From Oribacterium sp. KHPX15 (lineage in GTDB: Bacteria > Bacillota > Clostridia > Lachnospirales > Lachnospiraceae): a DNA stretch of 64,000 bases. A program made the translations under genes and the position numbers. Every line of letters starts with the position of its first letter. The stretch's first letter is position 1. The stretch lies in NCBI RefSeq assembly GCF_900107835.1, contig NZ_FNRG01000006.1, forward strand, positions 62,001 to 126,000. Reading direction: 5' to 3'. Below, piece after piece: positions 8,674-16,585 of the stretch. The notes beneath the pieces are model-generated. The model had not been told where the DNA came from. It saw only the letters and a program-made list of their open reading frames with translations, and ran no database searches.

Positions 8674-8739
8674 ATCATGGGTGTATCATGGGTGTATTCT
8701 GGGTGTGTCTTGGGTGTGTTTTGGGTGTATCCTGGATAA
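8674..8739. repeat. Six 11-bp tandem repeats
   Basis: Five clear copies and one degenerate copy of an 11-bp unit with consensus RTYHTGGGTGT begin at 8674, 8685, 8696, 8707, 8718 and 8729. GGGTGT is identical in copies 1-5. A period of 11 shifts the reading frame at each copy, so this is DNA-level structure, with sites on the same face of the helix. It sits just after the stop of the membrane-protein gene and before a terminator. Candidate protein-binding array (iteron, oriT-associated or operator). Confidence 0.85.
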
Positions 8740-8759
8740 TTATTGTTCAGTTTCCTGAT

Positions 8760-9068
8760 TCACACGCGGCTTAACACATCAGTAATGTCACAAAGAATAG
8801 CTGATCCAAAATCCTTCAAAAACATTGGAATTCCTCCAAACAGTGCACCCAGCAGTACCGCATGCCATGCCATTGTGTAATTATGAGGCTCTGTGAAGAT
8901 CATAAGCAGCCCGCCAAAAATAAAGATAAGTCCCAAAGCACCTGCTATAAAACAAAATATTCCACCGACAAAGCAGAACATATAATTGATGACGGTCAAT
9001 ACCATTACGATTGGCAAAAGTATCAGCCTGATAATAAATCTTAAAAGTCCGATGATTAGCTTTATCAT
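8760..9068 (-). CDS. Predicted small membrane protein of the ICE
   Basis: Protein of 102 residues with three hydrophobic segments (about residues 3-27, 30-58 and 68-84) and few charged residues. The opening MIKLIIGLLRFIIRLILLP is typical of a small membrane protein found beside replication genes in Lachnospiraceae ICEs. Start supported by GAGGTAG. It follows the RepA-type gene by 89 bp on the same strand. No named domain; an entry-exclusion or mating-related role would be a guess. Confidence 0.65.
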   Translation of the reverse strand: MIKLIIGLLRFIIRLILLPIVMVLTVINYMFCFVGGIFCFIAGALGLIFIFGGLLMIFTEPHNYTMAWHAVLLGALFGGIPMFLKDFGSAILCDITDVLSRV

Positions 9069-9157
9069 AATTACTACCTCGATTCATAAATAAACACAGT
9101 GTTGAATAACACACAATAAACTACAGTTTTGTTACTTGAAACCTGTCGTAGGCGCTT

Positions 9158-10099
9158 CTATGAGACAGATTGATTCATATCGCGATTTGCGTCCTGTTTA
9201 TAATAACTTCCTACGGTCGTGTAGGAATTAAATAGCATAGCAAGCATGTATTTCTTGATATTCTTTATTTTTGTCGTGGTTTGCTTCATGCGTAACAGAA
9301 CATACTCGATGTGCCCAAAATGAAGATTTTTAAATCTTGCTTTAACAAATTCTGCCGGATACCGGTCTGTTGCGATGATGATTTCATCCTTCTGGGATAT
9401 CAATGTTTCCAGTATCAGCTCATACAATTCCTGAATGACTTCAAGGTCATAGGGGTATTGTGTGATTAATGCATCATACTCGATATTGTCCTTTATCTGT
9501 TTTGCATATCCATCCATATTGCATTTATCAGCAAGTCTTATCTTGTCTTCTCCGGAAATGATAAGATAAGACTCATTATCATTAATATCAGTATTATTAT
9601 ATTTATTCTTATTAGGGTTTGTTTTTCCAACTTCTAGAGGTTTATTTTTTAAACTTCTAGAAGTTTGTTTTTCAAACCTCTTGAAGTTTATTTTTCCAAC
9701 TTCTGGGTTATTTTCTGATGCTTCATCCAGGGGGATAAAGAAGCTTTTTACATATATTCTTGTAGGTTTTCCCTGTCCCTGCCGCATTTTTTCTATAAGT
9801 CCGATGCCGCTTCCGGAATCAAGCTCGGCAATGGTCTGGATTGCTTTATTCTTTTTACAGTGCAGGTATTCCATCGTTTCCTCTACGGAAAAGAATATAT
9901 AGGCCCTGTTTTCATCGTCCATCCAACCATTTTTCAAAGATAATCCTATGCGATCCAGCATCAGACCATATAGTACCTTGGCATCCGTGGAAATATCAGA
10001 GAAATACTTATTGGAAAAAAGCAATTTGGGAATCTTATAAAACGTAAATTGTTCAGCCTCTGTGCCTGTAAAGTATTTCAAGATTGGTTTGTCATCCAC
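9158..10099 (-). CDS. repA: RepA_N-family replication initiator
   Basis: Initiator of 313 residues. Residues 1-120 form the RepA_N domain (FTFYKIPKLLFSN, then KVLYGLMLDRIGLSLKNGW), a winged-helix DNA-binding unit of Firmicute plasmids. The C-terminal domain (residues 190-300, YPAEFVKARFKNLHFGHIEYV) resembles the DUF6017-type tail usual in ICE versions. A GTG start with GGAGG six bases upstream is best supported. The linker is encoded by four 23-bp DNA repeats (9617-9708), a likely origin within the gene as in known RepA_N plasmids. Together with parAB this suggests that the element can replicate autonomously. Confidence 0.88.
   Translation of the reverse strand: MDDKPILKYFTGTEAEQFTFYKIPKLLFSNKYFSDISTDAKVLYGLMLDRIGLSLKNGWMDDENRAYIFFSVEETMEYLHCKKNKAIQTIAELDSGSGIGLIEKMRQGQGKPTRIYVKSFFIPLDEASENNPEVGKINFKRFEKQTSRSLKNKPLEVGKTNPNKNKYNNTDINDNESYLIISGEDKIRLADKCNMDGYAKQIKDNIEYDALITQYPYDLEVIQELYELILETLISQKDEIIIATDRYPAEFVKARFKNLHFGHIEYVLLRMKQTTTKIKNIKKYMLAMLFNSYTTVGSYYKQDANRDMNQSVS
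9617..9708. repeat. Four 23-bp direct repeats inside repA (candidate oriV iterons)
   Basis: Units start at 9617, 9640, 9663 and 9686, each GTTTRTTTTT followed by an AACTTCTAGA-like half. At the junction of units 2 and 3 lies the 16-bp palindrome AAACTTCTAGAAGTTT (9651-9666). Since 23 is not a multiple of three, the peptide differs in each copy while the DNA is conserved, so the selection is on DNA. RepA_N plasmids are known to carry their origin as repeats within rep. Confidence 0.85.
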
Positions 10100-10144
10100 T
10101 TTACTCCTCCTTTCCTGAAGTGTCGTTTTTGATACTTCAATGTT

Positions 10145-10504
10145 TTATATGGCACTAGCCGAGGTAAAGTTTTTGACATAAATAATGCTTGGCAAACCAC
10201 CGCCGCGTTTACGCTTTTCAATAAGACCGACTGCTTCAAGTTCAGATAAGCAGTCCAATGTCTTTCGTTTGGAAATGTTCATATCGGCTTGTATTTCTGT
10301 AACCGGATATACTATGTAAACTCGACCTTCTTCATCCAGCCATTTATTTTTCAGAGAGGCTCCCATCTTATCTATCATTAGTCCGTACATGATTTTTGAA
10401 GGACTTGAAAGATCTGAAAAGAATTCACCGGTCATCAAAAACTTTGGGATACGGATAAAACTGTACTTTTCTGCTTCTTCTCTTTTTATAAATCTCAAAT
10501 TCAT
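10145..10504 (-). CDS. Stand-alone RepA_N-domain protein, 119 aa
   Basis: Contains only the N-terminal initiator domain: FIRIPKFLMTGEFFSDLS and KIMYGLMIDKMGASLKNKW line up with the same segments of the full-length initiator 45 bp downstream. There is no C-terminal domain. The ATG overlaps the parB stop (ATGA), so it is translated with parB. It could be a regulator that competes for the same DNA sites, or a remnant of a second initiator; the intact frame and coupling favour a working protein. Confidence 0.8.
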   Translation of the reverse strand: MNLRFIKREEAEKYSFIRIPKFLMTGEFFSDLSSPSKIMYGLMIDKMGASLKNKWLDEEGRVYIVYPVTEIQADMNISKRKTLDCLSELEAVGLIEKRKRGGGLPSIIYVKNFTSASAI

Positions 10505-11415
10505 TGCATTTCTCCCCGGGGATTATTTTGTTTACTCCATTCTTCAAGCAGCTGTAACATGATTTCCTCTCTTTGATGCCTTGTATAATGGAGTGGGAAA
10601 TACTTACGGAGTTTGGTCTCGGAAAATGTAATAGAGCCTTTTTGCTTTGGCTTCGGTAAGGCTTCATTCATTAACTGGATCAATGAATATTGTGTTAGTG
10701 ACGAAGGGTTCGATACACTGCGAACAGCTTCAATCTGTTCCTTCTTTAGGAATCCGTTATCTTTTAAATACTCATAAATCCAAGCCTGGATGGTTTTATC
10801 TATAAAAGAGATTTCAACTGCAAGTGAAAGAGTGATCTTTTTCATATCTACATACTCTAAAAGATCAGGTATAAGCTCTGTTAAACGAATAAATCTCTTA
10901 ACTTGCGTACCTGATATTCCTATTTCTTTTCCGATTAGATCAGAAGCCAACTTAGGACCATTTTGGTCCGAAGTTAAATCTGTTCTGGTTCCCTGTCGTT
11001 TCAAGGCTTCCATTTTCATTTTTAAGGAAAATGCTCTTTCTGAAGGCAATATTTCTTCCCTCTGCATATTAGCGTCAACCATTGCAATAGTCGCCTCATC
11101 ATTTGTCATAGGTTTGATTATTGCCGGAATAGTTGTAAGCCCTGCAAGCTTTGCCGCATGCATTCTTCTATGTCCGGATATCATTTCATAAGTTCCTTCA
11201 TCATCCGGACGAACCAGTACAGGAACCAGCACACCGTTACTGCGTATGCTTTCCACCAGTTCATTCATACTTTCGTCATCCAGGACCTTGAAAGGATGAT
11301 TTTCGAAAGGATAGATCTGATCTATACGGATCTCAGAAGTCATATCTTTATCTACAGGAGCTCCGAGCAGTTCCTCAACGGATGCAAAATGGACTTTCTC
11401 ACGTTTAACAGCCAT
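10501..11415 (-). CDS. parB: ParB-family partition protein
   Basis: DNA-binding partition protein of 304 residues. The ParB/Spo0J N-terminal domain is at about residues 25-115, with the motif ISGHRRMHAAKLAGLTTIPA (the GHRR box of the CTPase site). A helix-turn-helix follows (IGKEIGISGTQVKRFIRLTEL, about 155-180). It starts inside the end of parA (11 bp overlap) and has GAGG upstream. With ParA it should segregate the replicating form of the ICE. A parS site was not identified by eye. Confidence 0.92.
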   Translation of the reverse strand: MAVKREKVHFASVEELLGAPVDKDMTSEIRIDQIYPFENHPFKVLDDESMNELVESIRSNGVLVPVLVRPDDEGTYEMISGHRRMHAAKLAGLTTIPAIIKPMTNDEATIAMVDANMQREEILPSERAFSLKMKMEALKRQGTRTDLTSDQNGPKLASDLIGKEIGISGTQVKRFIRLTELIPDLLEYVDMKKITLSLAVEISFIDKTIQAWIYEYLKDNGFLKKEQIEAVRSVSNPSSLTQYSLIQLMNEALPKPKQKGSITFSETKLRKYFPLHYTRHQREEIMLQLLEEWSKQNNPRGEMQ

Positions 11416-12190
11416 GTCTTAGTACCTCCTCTGATAATTCTCGATAAGCTGTTGCAGCCTTTCCTCTTGGGTCATATTCAAAGATATTCTTTCCTGCCTG
11501 ACTTGTTTCTGATGCTCTTACGGACATGGGCACTTCAATTTGGAATACAGGAATAGCCTTTCCATAAACTTCATTAACTTCCTGGACGATTTCTTTAGCA
11601 TATATTGTTCTTTTATCAACCATGGTAAACAGAATACCCTCTATCTCCAGGTTGTTGTTTAAACGTCTTTTAACGGTGTAGATTGTCTTTATAAGCTGTT
11701 GTAATCCCTTAACAGGCAGATATGCTGCCTGTACCGGAATAAGGACACTGTCAGCGCATGCCAGAGCATTCACTGTCAAAATGCCAAGGGATGGCATACA
11801 GTCGATAAGAACATAATCATATTCTGTCCGGATCTGCTCCATATAGGAACGAAGTATCAGTTCTCTGCTCATTGCATTGACCAGGGATACCTCCGCTGCC
11901 GAAAGATCTATACTTGATGGCAACAGGTCAAGATTATCTGAGACATGTATGATTCCATATGATGAATTGATGCCTTTATCATTTACAATCCGGTCTATAA
12001 CATTGGTAATAGTGGCCGGAAGATTGTCCGGCTCTCTAAATCCCAGGCTCAGTGTCAATGACGCCTGAGGATCGAGGTCTATCATTAGGACCTTTTTTCC
12101 CTGAGAAGACAATCCTGCACCTAAATTAACTGTTGATGTAGTCTTTCCGACTCCACCTTTCTGGTTAGCTATTGCTATCACCCTGCTCAT
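11405..12190 (-). CDS. parA: ParA-family partition ATPase
   Basis: Walker-type ATPase of 261 residues. The deviant Walker A motif KGGVGKTTSTVNLG is at residues 11-24, DLDPQASLTLSLG near residue 40 and the Walker B region VLIDCMPSLG near 115. There is no N-terminal helix-turn-helix, so this is the short Soj/ParA type. I chose the ATG at 12190 because GGAGG lies 9 bases before it; seven extra codons are open upstream and contain that ribosome site. It overlaps the preceding MobC-like gene by 26 bp and parB by 11 bp. Confidence 0.93.
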   Translation of the reverse strand: MSRVIAIANQKGGVGKTTSTVNLGAGLSSQGKKVLMIDLDPQASLTLSLGFREPDNLPATITNVIDRIVNDKGINSSYGIIHVSDNLDLLPSSIDLSAAEVSLVNAMSRELILRSYMEQIRTEYDYVLIDCMPSLGILTVNALACADSVLIPVQAAYLPVKGLQQLIKTIYTVKRRLNNNLEIEGILFTMVDKRTIYAKEIVQEVNEVYGKAIPVFQIEVPMSVRASETSQAGKNIFEYDPRGKAATAYRELSEEVLRHGC

Positions 12191-12620
12191 TATTTTTATC
12201 CTCCATTTCACGGGACATTAATTCTCTGATTCTTTTCAAATGCATCATCTGGTCAAACTGTGTCTTCGGTATTTCGACTACTACTGTTTGGCTATTAGCT
12301 TGTGCTTTCATAGCTTCTATGATTTCTAGCATTGTACGTATTGGTATTGTCAATTCTTCATCCAAATCCTCGGCCTTGTCGATTCTCTTTAATTCAGTCA
12401 GTATTTCTTTAAGACTTTGTCTGAATTGATAAATCATCTCCATGTTTCCCATGGCTACAACCTTGTTTTTAAGGACGGAATCAATGATATAATTCTGTTT
12501 TGTACGATATCCCAATAATTTATATCGTTTGTTTAGCTCTTCATCTTCTTCAGGCGAAAGTCGGAAAGCTATTGTTTTGTTTCTCCAGCGGTTTTTATCA
12601 TCCTTAACCTTTAGTGACAT
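12165..12620 (-). CDS. MobC-like ribbon-helix-helix protein
   Basis: Protein of 151 residues. The segment NKTIAFRLSPEEDEELNKRY with the following LGYRTKQNYIIDSVL is a ribbon-helix-helix DNA-binding motif of the MobC/relaxosome accessory type. The C-terminal part is helical and may dimerise. Relaxosome accessory proteins help a relaxase recognise oriT; here the relaxase is not in view. It overlaps the integrase end by 17 bp and parA by 26 bp. A simple RHH regulator of the par operon is an alternative. Confidence 0.75.
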   Translation of the reverse strand: MSLKVKDDKNRWRNKTIAFRLSPEEDEELNKRYKLLGYRTKQNYIIDSVLKNKVVAMGNMEMIYQFRQSLKEILTELKRIDKAEDLDEELTIPIRTMLEIIEAMKAQANSQTVVVEIPKTQFDQMMHLKRIRELMSREMEDKNNEQGDSNS

Positions 12621-13698
12621 TCATAAGTCCCATCCTTTCCCGATTTAGCTGAGCTGCCATATCGCTCTGTACAGAAGGGAACAGATGTGCATATCGATAT
12701 GTGATGTCGACTGCTTCATGACCGACTCTTTCTCCGATTGCTAATGCGGAGAACCCCATATTTATCAAAAGTGATACATGACTATGTCTCAGGTCATGTA
12801 TACGAATACGTTTTACGCCAGAAGCTTTTACGCCGCGATCCATTTCATGATGCATAAAGCTTTTGCTCAGAAGAAAAATACGCTCATTCGGTTTGACTTT
12901 ATGTATATGGCTTAAGAAAGCCTTCATTTCCACCATCAGAAACTCCGGAAGATATATAGTGCGGTTACTTTTCGGTGTTTTAGGATCTGTGACAATATCT
13001 TTTCCGCTGATTCTCTGATATGATTTGTTGATTCTGAGCGTACTTTCTTCAAAATTAAAATCTGCTGGTGTAAGGGCCAGTAATTCCCCAAGTCGTATTC
13101 CGCACCAGTAAAGAATTTCAAAGGCCATGAAGGATTCTTCTTTATAAGAAATAACCTCTGCAAACTTTTCATATTCCTCCTGTGTCCAGAATTCCATTTC
13201 TTTTGTTTCCTCTTTACCCATGTTTCCTGCTTTACGCGCCATGTTGGTTTTTAACCCATATAAGTTAACAGCATGGTTTAGGATGGCACTTAACTGATTG
13301 TGTATGGTTTTCAGGTAGGTTTTGGAATATGGGTTTCCTTGAGAATCAGTAAGACTCATTATTTCATTCTGCCAGGCTAAAATATCAGGAGCTGTGATTT
13401 CACTAAGCTTCTTGTCCTTGAAATAAGGCAGGATTTTCTTGTCAATGATGATCTTTTTGGTTTTCCAGGTATTCTCCCTGAGTCTTGGTTTCATGTCTTC
13501 AATATAGGTTTCCACAAAATCTCCAAAGGTCATATCTATATCTTTAGAAGATTTCAGCTTAAATTTTTGTTCCCATTCGATTGCTTCACTTTTTTTGGAA
13601 AAGCCGCGCTTTGTTTTCTGCTTAACGGCACCTTGCCAGTCCGTGTATCTTGTTCTGACTTCCCAGGTTCCGTTTTCTTCATTCTTAATTACTGCCAT
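12604..13698 (-). CDS. int: Tyrosine recombinase (ICE integrase)
   Basis: Site-specific recombinase of 364 residues. N-terminal arm-binding region (residues 1-55), SAM-like core-binding domain (60-165), catalytic domain (175-345). Catalytic residues visible: Arg in WCGIRLGELLAL, the HxLR motif in IHDLRHSHVSLL, His in VGHEAVDITYRYAHL and the nucleophile Tyr in the same segment. The full set is intact, so the enzyme should be active. It lies beside the excisionase-like gene and about 1.2 kb from the guaA 3' end, the probable attachment site. Confidence 0.95.
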   Translation of the reverse strand: MAVIKNEENGTWEVRTRYTDWQGAVKQKTKRGFSKKSEAIEWEQKFKLKSSKDIDMTFGDFVETYIEDMKPRLRENTWKTKKIIIDKKILPYFKDKKLSEITAPDILAWQNEIMSLTDSQGNPYSKTYLKTIHNQLSAILNHAVNLYGLKTNMARKAGNMGKEETKEMEFWTQEEYEKFAEVISYKEESFMAFEILYWCGIRLGELLALTPADFNFEESTLRINKSYQRISGKDIVTDPKTPKSNRTIYLPEFLMVEMKAFLSHIHKVKPNERIFLLSKSFMHHEMDRGVKASGVKRIRIHDLRHSHVSLLINMGFSALAIGERVGHEAVDITYRYAHLFPSVQSDMAAQLNRERMGLMNVTKG

Positions 13699-13717
13699 GT
13701 TGCATCCTCACTTTGTT

Positions 13718-13906
13718 TTATTCATCAAAACCATAAAAACACTCTGCAAAATATCTTGCACTTATACGACCGTGTATTGTGTAATATCCCTTGGCCTTCA
13801 TTTGCTCATTAAGCTCCCTGATGATCTTATAGGCTTTGCTCTCTGATACTCCGAGAGCCTTCATTACATCATTTGCATTCATGAATCTTGTCTTTTCCTG
13901 TAACAT
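13718..13906 (-). CDS. Excisionase-like winged HTH protein, 62 aa
   Basis: Small basic protein with a helix-turn-helix (MNANDVMKALGVSESKAYKI) followed by a short wing (YYTIHGRISARYFAE). Such proteins precede integrase genes in Firmicute ICEs and act as recombination directionality factors. GGAGG lies 7-8 bases before the ATG. The gene is 19 bp upstream of int on the same strand and divergent from the repressor at 14081. It could also be a transcription factor; excisionase is inferred from context and size. Confidence 0.75.
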   Translation of the reverse strand: MLQEKTRFMNANDVMKALGVSESKAYKIIRELNEQMKAKGYYTIHGRISARYFAECFYGFDE

Positions 13907-13939
13907 TTATTTTTCCTCCTTATAACAACTGATTTATCA

Positions 13940-14030
13940 GTTCATATCTGTACTGTTTGTACATATTATACTAACCGTTCATTTCTGTACTGTCAATGCG
14001 ATTTTACACAAACATTTCAAATATGAACTG
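13940..14030. promoter_or_regulatory. Repressor operator region between xis/int and XRE gene
   Basis: Two 17-bp direct repeats with consensus GTTCATWTCTGTACTGT lie at 13940-13956 and 13977-13993. The inverted element ATATGAACTG at 14021-14030 is the complement of CAGTTCATAT. The second repeat lies between the -35 and -10 of the leftward promoter; the inverted copy lies in the spacer of the rightward promoter. The layout is that of a repressor controlling both itself and recombination. Confidence 0.65.
13968..13996 (-). promoter_or_regulatory. Leftward promoter for xis-int
   Basis: TTGACA (13991-13996) and TAGTAT (13968-13973) are 17 bases apart on the minus strand, 60 bases before the excisionase start. 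A closer consensus TATAAT lies three bases further but at 20-base spacing. An operator copy overlaps the promoter. Confidence 0.55.
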
Positions 14031-14043
14031 TTTGTGCTATAAT
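14015..14043 (+). promoter_or_regulatory. Rightward promoter for XRE repressor
   Basis: TTTCAA and TATAAT (14038-14043) are 17 bases apart, 38 bases upstream of the repressor ATG. The -10 is perfect and the -35 weak, as is usual for a regulated promoter; an inverted operator half lies in the spacer. Confidence 0.6.
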
Positions 14044-14080
14044 TTACTTATATTAATTCTTAGAAAGAAGGTCGTATTTT

Positions 14081-14707
14081 ATGGCAAAAGCTGAGACTAA
14101 ATATGTTCACCCATTAGGTGAAAAAATACGCAAATACAGAACCCTTAAGGGGTTAACACAAAAAGAGCTTGGTGAAAAATGTCAGCTCAATGAATCAACA
14201 ATCCGTAACTACGAATTAGGCAATCGTTACCCGGATGAGGTTACGCTACACACGATTTCAGATGCCCTCGGCATAGATCAGAATGCTCTTGCTGATCCGG
14301 ATCCTACTAATGTATTCAGTGCTATGCACATCCTCTTTGATTTAGAAGATTACTTTGGGTTATCTCCCAAACTGATTGATGGTGAAGTACATCTGGTTCA
14401 GCGTCCGGTAAAAGAAGGATCCTCTTTATCTGAAAAATTGAATTATCTTGGGATGAAGGAATGTCTTCGTTTTTGGAGCTACATCCGTAATGTGTGTGAT
14501 AACGGTGATCTTCTGGATGAGGAATACGAAGAATGGAAAAGCCTCTATCCTGATTACATCGATGAGGAAAAACAATATGGCTATGCAGAGGATCCTGAGT
14601 TAGAAAATAGGATCAAAAATATTTCTGCAGAGATTTCAGCCGGTGCCTCCGATGATAATCTGTCTTCCAAGGCATCTAAAAGGCCCAGAAAAACCCGTTT
14701 GCACTAA
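14081..14707 (+). CDS. XRE-family repressor of the ICE
   Basis: Protein of 208 residues with an N-terminal helix-turn-helix (LTQKELGEKCQLNESTIRNYELG, residues 25-47) and a long acidic C-terminal part. It is the only plus-strand gene of the ICE end and is divergent from xis-int, with shared operator repeats, so it probably keeps the element quiescent. No LexA-type protease site or metalloprotease motif is visible, so how it is relieved is unclear. The C-terminus contains KNISAEI, also found in the XRE protein at 19398-19898. AGAAGG precedes the ATG. Confidence 0.85.
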   Translation: MAKAETKYVHPLGEKIRKYRTLKGLTQKELGEKCQLNESTIRNYELGNRYPDEVTLHTISDALGIDQNALADPDPTNVFSAMHILFDLEDYFGLSPKLIDGEVHLVQRPVKEGSSLSEKLNYLGMKECLRFWSYIRNVCDNGDLLDEEYEEWKSLYPDYIDEEKQYGYAEDPELENRIKNISAEISAGASDDNLSSKASKRPRKTRLH

Positions 14708-14860
14708 TTCCTTATTAAGTTGTTCCGGATCTGGTCCGGTAGGAAATTGAGAGAAAATCAGCCAGATTTGGCAAAAGATATAACTGATACAAAATCTGAA
14801 ATTATCCATGAGAATAATTCCAAAAAATGACTATGTTGTCATTTGGTTGTCACTGAAATC

Positions 14861-14901
14861 AAAAAATGGATGAAAGCCTTGAAAAATCAAGGTTTTCATC
14901 C
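14861..14901 (-). terminator. Terminator downstream of guaA
   Basis: GGATGAAA-CCTTG pairs with CAAGG-TTTCATCC, followed by TTTTTT on the minus strand, about 10 bases after the guaA stop. It may also stop rightward transcription from the XRE gene. If guaA is the integration site, this terminator belongs to the ICE end. The 150 bp between the XRE stop and this hairpin hold nothing else I recognise. Confidence 0.75.
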
Positions 14902-14910
14902 ACTTTGAAA

Positions 14911-16452
14911 TTATTCGAGCTCTATCGTCCCTGGCGGTTTGCTCGTAAGGTCATAGAATACTCTGTTTACTCCCTTAACCTCGTTTACGATCCTGTTCAT
15001 GCACTTTTCAAGTACTTCGAAAGGAATGTTGGTTACTTCCGCGGTCATGAAGTCATCTGTCTCAACTGCACGAAGAACCACAGCATAGTCATAGGTTCTG
15101 AAATCTCCCATAACACCTACGGATCGTACATTGGTCAAAGCTGCAAAATACTGGCTGATCTTTCTGTCGAGACCTGCATTTGCGATTTCCTCACGGTAGA
15201 TGGCATCCGCATCCTGAACGATGCGAACCTTCTCGGGAGTTACTTCGCCGATGATTCTGACACCGAGTCCCGGACCCGGGAATGGCTGGCGGTAAACAAG
15301 GTACTCAGGGAGTCCAAGCTGTAAACCTACACGGCGAACCTCATCCTTAAAGAGAAGACGCAGTGGCTCGATGATGGCCTTGAACTCAACCTTCTCAGGA
15401 AGTCCTCCGACATTGTGATGGGACTTGATAACTGCGCTCTTTCCGAGACCTGACTCAACTACATCAGGATAAATGGTTCCCTGGCAGAGGAAGTCTACAG
15501 CGCCGATCTTCTTTGCTTCACGTTCGAAAACTCTGATGAACTGCTCGCCGATGATCTTGCGCTTCTTCTCAGGCTCTTCTACTCCCTGAAGCTTTTCAAA
15601 ATACTCAGGTCCTGCATTGACGCGTATGAAATTAAGATCATACTGACCCTTATCACCAAAGATAGCCTCAACCTCATCACCCTCATTCTTTCTGAGAAGA
15701 CCGTGATCAACAAATACGCAGGTAAGCTGTTTACCGATGGCCTTTGCCATAAGAGATGCGGCAACTGAAGAATCAACTCCGCCGCTGAGTGCGAGAAGCA
15801 CCTTGCCGTTTCCGACAGTCTTACGAATCTCCTCAATCTTATCCTGGACGAATGTCTCCATCTTCCAGTCGCCGGTGCAGCCGCAGACATCATAAAGGAA
15901 ATTATGGAATAACTTGTTTCCTTCTACAGAATGCTGTACCTCCGGGTGGAACTGAACCGCATAAATATTGCGCTCAGGATCCTCCATTCCTGCTACAGGA
16001 CAGTTCTCTGTGTGGGAAATGATCCTGAAGCCTTTTGGTGTTTCTGCAATGTAGTCAGTGTGGGACATCCACATGATGGTGCTGTCTGAAACACCGCGAA
16101 GAACAGAATCCTGTTCATCGATGAGCACCTCGGTACGACCATACTCTGAAACCGGTGCAGTCTTTACTGTGCCGCCAAGCTCATAGGCGATAAGCTGAGC
16201 ACCATAGCAGATACCAAGGATAGGTATTCCCATATCAAAGATAGCCGGGTCGATGTGCTGAGATTCCTCTTTATATACAGACTGAGGTCCGCCTGTAAAG
16301 ATGATACCCTTTGGATTTAATTCTTTGATCTTATCAAGACCGATTGAAGATGCGTAAACTTCGGCATAAACTCCGAGGTCACGTACTCGTCTTGCAATCA
16401 ACTGGTTGTACTGACCACCAAAGTCCAGTACCACAACAAGTTCTTTTGCCAT
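14911..16452 (-). CDS. guaA: GMP synthase (glutamine-hydrolysing)
   Basis: Converts XMP to GMP with ATP and glutamine, the last step of de novo GMP synthesis. It has 513 residues: class I glutamine amidotransferase domain (Cys in GICYGAQL near residue 80, His in QFHPEV near 170), ATP-pyrophosphatase domain with [10 protein letters not shown] near 224 and a C-terminal dimerisation domain. The ATG at 16452 is chosen for its GGAGG site and the family N-terminus [18 protein letters not shown]. The C-terminus reads PPGTIELE, where most bacterial GuaA end in PPGTIEWE; the 3' end of guaA is a known ICE target. Confidence 0.98.
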   Translation of the reverse strand: MAKELVVVLDFGGQYNQLIARRVRDLGVYAEVYASSIGLDKIKELNPKGIIFTGGPQSVYKEESQHIDPAIFDMGIPILGICYGAQLIAYELGGTVKTAPVSEYGRTEVLIDEQDSVLRGVSDSTIMWMSHTDYIAETPKGFRIISHTENCPVAGMEDPERNIYAVQFHPEVQHSVEGNKLFHNFLYDVCGCTGDWKMETFVQDKIEEIRKTVGNGKVLLALSGGVDSSVAASLMAKAIGKQLTCVFVDHGLLRKNEGDEVEAIFGDKGQYDLNFIRVNAGPEYFEKLQGVEEPEKKRKIIGEQFIRVFEREAKKIGAVDFLCQGTIYPDVVESGLGKSAVIKSHHNVGGLPEKVEFKAIIEPLRLLFKDEVRRVGLQLGLPEYLVYRQPFPGPGLGVRIIGEVTPEKVRIVQDADAIYREEIANAGLDRKISQYFAALTNVRSVGVMGDFRTYDYAVVLRAVETDDFMTAEVTNIPFEVLEKCMNRIVNEVKGVNRVFYDLTSKPPGTIELE

Positions 16453-16585
16453 TTTTCCTCCAAACCTTTTAAACAACGAGATACTGTAAATCAATGTATA
16501 AAAAATCAGATGATAAATCAATATACAATTAATATAATTTTTCGCAAAAAATGCGTGCTCCCAAAGAGCACGCATCTAAATCTAA

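Noticed and set aside
8532-8774. An 80-codon plus-strand frame across the 11-bp repeats
   Set aside because: The 11-bp period shifts frame, the frame has no ribosome site, and the region contains two terminator hairpins.
14911-15324. Plus-strand frames opposite guaA
   Set aside because: Shadow frames of a highly conserved gene; no start signals.
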